Shown here piece after piece: positions 54,701-57,700 of a stretch of DNA of 64,000 bases. Numbering within the stretch: the first letter of the stretch is position 1; every line of letters starts with the position of its first letter. The stretch is from Mauremys mutica (taxonomy: Eukaryota; Chordata; Testudines; Geoemydidae): the NCBI RefSeq assembly GCF_020497125.1, contig NC_059087.1, positions 17,641,925-17,705,924 on the forward strand, read 5' to 3'. A program made the translations under genes and the position numbers. Below the pieces are notes generated by a model, which saw only the letters and a program-made list of their open reading frames with translations, was not told the origin of the DNA and did not search any database.

Positions 54701-57700
54701 TTTCTCATTTATGTTGATAGAATATCACTTTGTTTATCTAAATTGGATTTCCTACATTTTGCATTGTGATTTTATAACTTACTTATTGGACCATGAACCC
54801 AAAAATGGCTTGGTCTACAAGTTTCACCTTTGGTTTATTCAGTTATCCTTAGTTGGCTTATTCTGTGGAGTCTTTGAGAATTTTAGGGAAGATTGGGTGG
54901 TTAATTAGTCATTTGCTGCATATTTTTAACTTCTGATCACACCACCAGGGAATAGCAAGAGCCAGTGGAAGTGTCCATTGACAGCTCAGGGGCTCATCTT
55001 TACTTGCTACTCACATCCCTAATTTCTAATTTATATACTCTCTCATAACCAACTTTGATTTTATTTTACTAATTTTTTATTCCCACATGAGAGGGGCTGT
55101 AAGTAGGGTAATGGGACTTATTTTCCTTCTTTCTTTTTAAAAAAAAAAAAAAGTCAAGAAAATTAGGATTTAAAAATAGAAAGAATGGAAATAACAGTTT
55201 GGATTTATTTTGTAAAAAAGAAAATATCCAGATGAAAAATTAGTTAAGGTTTGTAAAGATGTTTTAGCTACTTCAAAAAGTAACTTTATTAGAACATTGT
55301 AGTTAACTTAAAAAAAAAAGAATTTCCAGCCTTTTACAAAGACCGTTTATAGAACTAGCCTTCATTTAGTTTCCTGGCTTTCACACTCCTCTGGGTGGGG
55401 TTTCAGGAGTGTTCTAAAGGGTTATATAAACATACAAGAAGACAGCCCCTACCCTGGAGAGCTTACAATGTTAAAGACAAAAAACAGATGAAGGGAGGAC
55501 GAAAGGGGATGCAGCATATAAGCAAAGTGATCAGGATGATGATAGGAACTTACTGTGTTAGTTCCATTTTGTTCATTTTCTTATATATTTCATTTTATAA
55601 TATAAATGAAACTATATAAACTGAGCTTTGCTGTGGTGGGGGGCTGCACACTCAGGATTGAAGTGGGCAAGAGGAAGGGGTTATGGGAGTGGGGAGGAGA
55701 AAGGAGAGAGGTAAATGAGGAGGTGGTGGAGAGCCCCAGTGGACAAGGGAAAGTTGGGTTGGGCACCTGAGAGGCTGCAGTGGTAGGAGAGGGATGAGTG
55801 ACCAGGGAGACGTGATCAATGACAATACAGTAAAATTCAGTTTCCAAGTTGAGTGAATGATGATTTCAGGAGGCTGTGGAAGCTCCTGTCAGTTACTGCT
55901 CCCTGAATGGAAAGTCTAAAGGGACTGGGGGATCACTGAACCTAGTGCCCTGGTGGGTCAGTCTGGGTCTGGTGCCAATGTAGACAGGTCCGAGGGTCTT
56001 TCCATCTGTTGGATGCAGAAGATTTATAGGCAGTGGCCTTTGGCAGTAGAGGTGCAAACTGGGAAAGCACCAAATACCCTAGATATGTGAAAGACTAGAA
56101 GAATGGCTTTTGCACTAGGGGGATTTTTTTCTAATTGGTCTCTGACTTTGTGCCATGTTTGGTTTATAGTTCAGGAAGGCAAGCTGCAAGACTGTTCTCC
56201 ATGCCTCATTTAGTACAACAAGAAACAACACTGGCTTACCTAGAGAATCAGATAGCAGCGGCACTTATGTTACAATCCAGTCATGAATACCGCCATTGGC
56301 TCCTTATCTATGCACGGTACCTAGTTAATGAAGGTGAGCTATGATATGCAATGTTATTTCTTTGCAGCTCTGGTGGATTTTTCAGAACTCCTGTATTCTC
56401 ATTATGTAGGTGACTGTTCTCGGTGTCCTTTTGTTTGGCACCTCTGTGGTTATTCAAATAACCAAAAAACTTCAGCGCATTTGCTTCCGAAGGTGGTCCA
56501 TAGTGGAGGCTCTTTTGCTTGTATGTTAAATATAAATAGTGTATTGGGAGGAGAAGTGCCATCTCTGGATTTAAGTATAGAAATACACATTGCTTAATAG
56601 ATGAATTATCCCCCAAGATCTATATACTGTCCCCAATAGCAGCTGCTGCTGGATGCTGCAATACCCTCATAAAGCATGTAATTTTTAATAATACACCATG
56701 AGGAAAATTTATTCCTGACTCAATTGGTGATCACATTTTGTCCTGCAGCAGAGGAATTACTAACCCTTCGTGACTTTTATCATGGCTAATATAGCTGCAG
56801 AAGTTCTACTCTTATTCATGTAAATGTCTAAACTTTAAACAAAAATTCTGCTAATCTATTTAATGTAATAGCCTGCAGCCGTGAGTTACATAGGTTAATT
56901 TCTGTTTATGCAAAGGAGGAGGTGGGGAATAACTTTCCATTTTGTTCATTTCCAATTTTTGAGTTTGTTTGTTTATCTTCTTTTTCTACATTGTTAAATA
57001 AGGATAACTAACTAGCCTTCTCTGTCCCTTTCAGAGTTTACAGCTCTCTAGCATATCTCCACTTGTCTGCTTTCCAAATTAAATGGTTCCCCTTATCTAA
57101 ATTCCTCCTACATGGGACCTTCTCTTCACTCACAGAACCATTTTACATATGGGAGAACTGTGGCAGAGGTGAAGTGGCTCACTTAGAACCACATACTGAG
57201 TTACTGGCAGAATCAGAATCAAATTCAGGAGTTCTTGCCTCTCCGTCCCAAATTCAATGCACTAGATTACACTTCTCTAAATAAATGTGGTTCTCTCACT
57301 CCCTTCTTAACCAAGTTTAATATTTGATTCTTGATCTGTCCATAATGACACCTAGTTATTTTTCGAAGACACTCACTCACTCACTCATGCCCGTCACCCC
57401 AATCGGGGTATGGGCCACCAACCACAGATCTCCAGAGTCTTCTATCCTGGGCCATTCGCTCTAGCTGGTTCCAGGTATAGCCCATTTTTTTGCTATCAGC
57501 CTGAAGAAGTTAAAACTAATGCAGTACATTAAACCTACTCTGAACATTCAGTTTTGCTATCAGTGTTTTATGCCACTGCACTGTTCACCCAACTTCCAGA
57601 TTAATAAATGCTGAAAGATGTAGATCATTGTATTGATACTATATATTCCTACATAGATTCCTAATTCCTTACCATTTTTTAAACTCTATTACAAGACTTT

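Noticed and set aside
54597..54908. 103-aa hydrophobic ORF in intron 22
   Set aside because: AT-rich frame giving Phe/Leu/Tyr by composition; no signal of coding selection and no recognised family.
57370..57500. Small palindrome CACCCCAATCGGGGT and neighbouring sequence as a conserved element
   Set aside because: Too short to support a structure or a family without a genome search.
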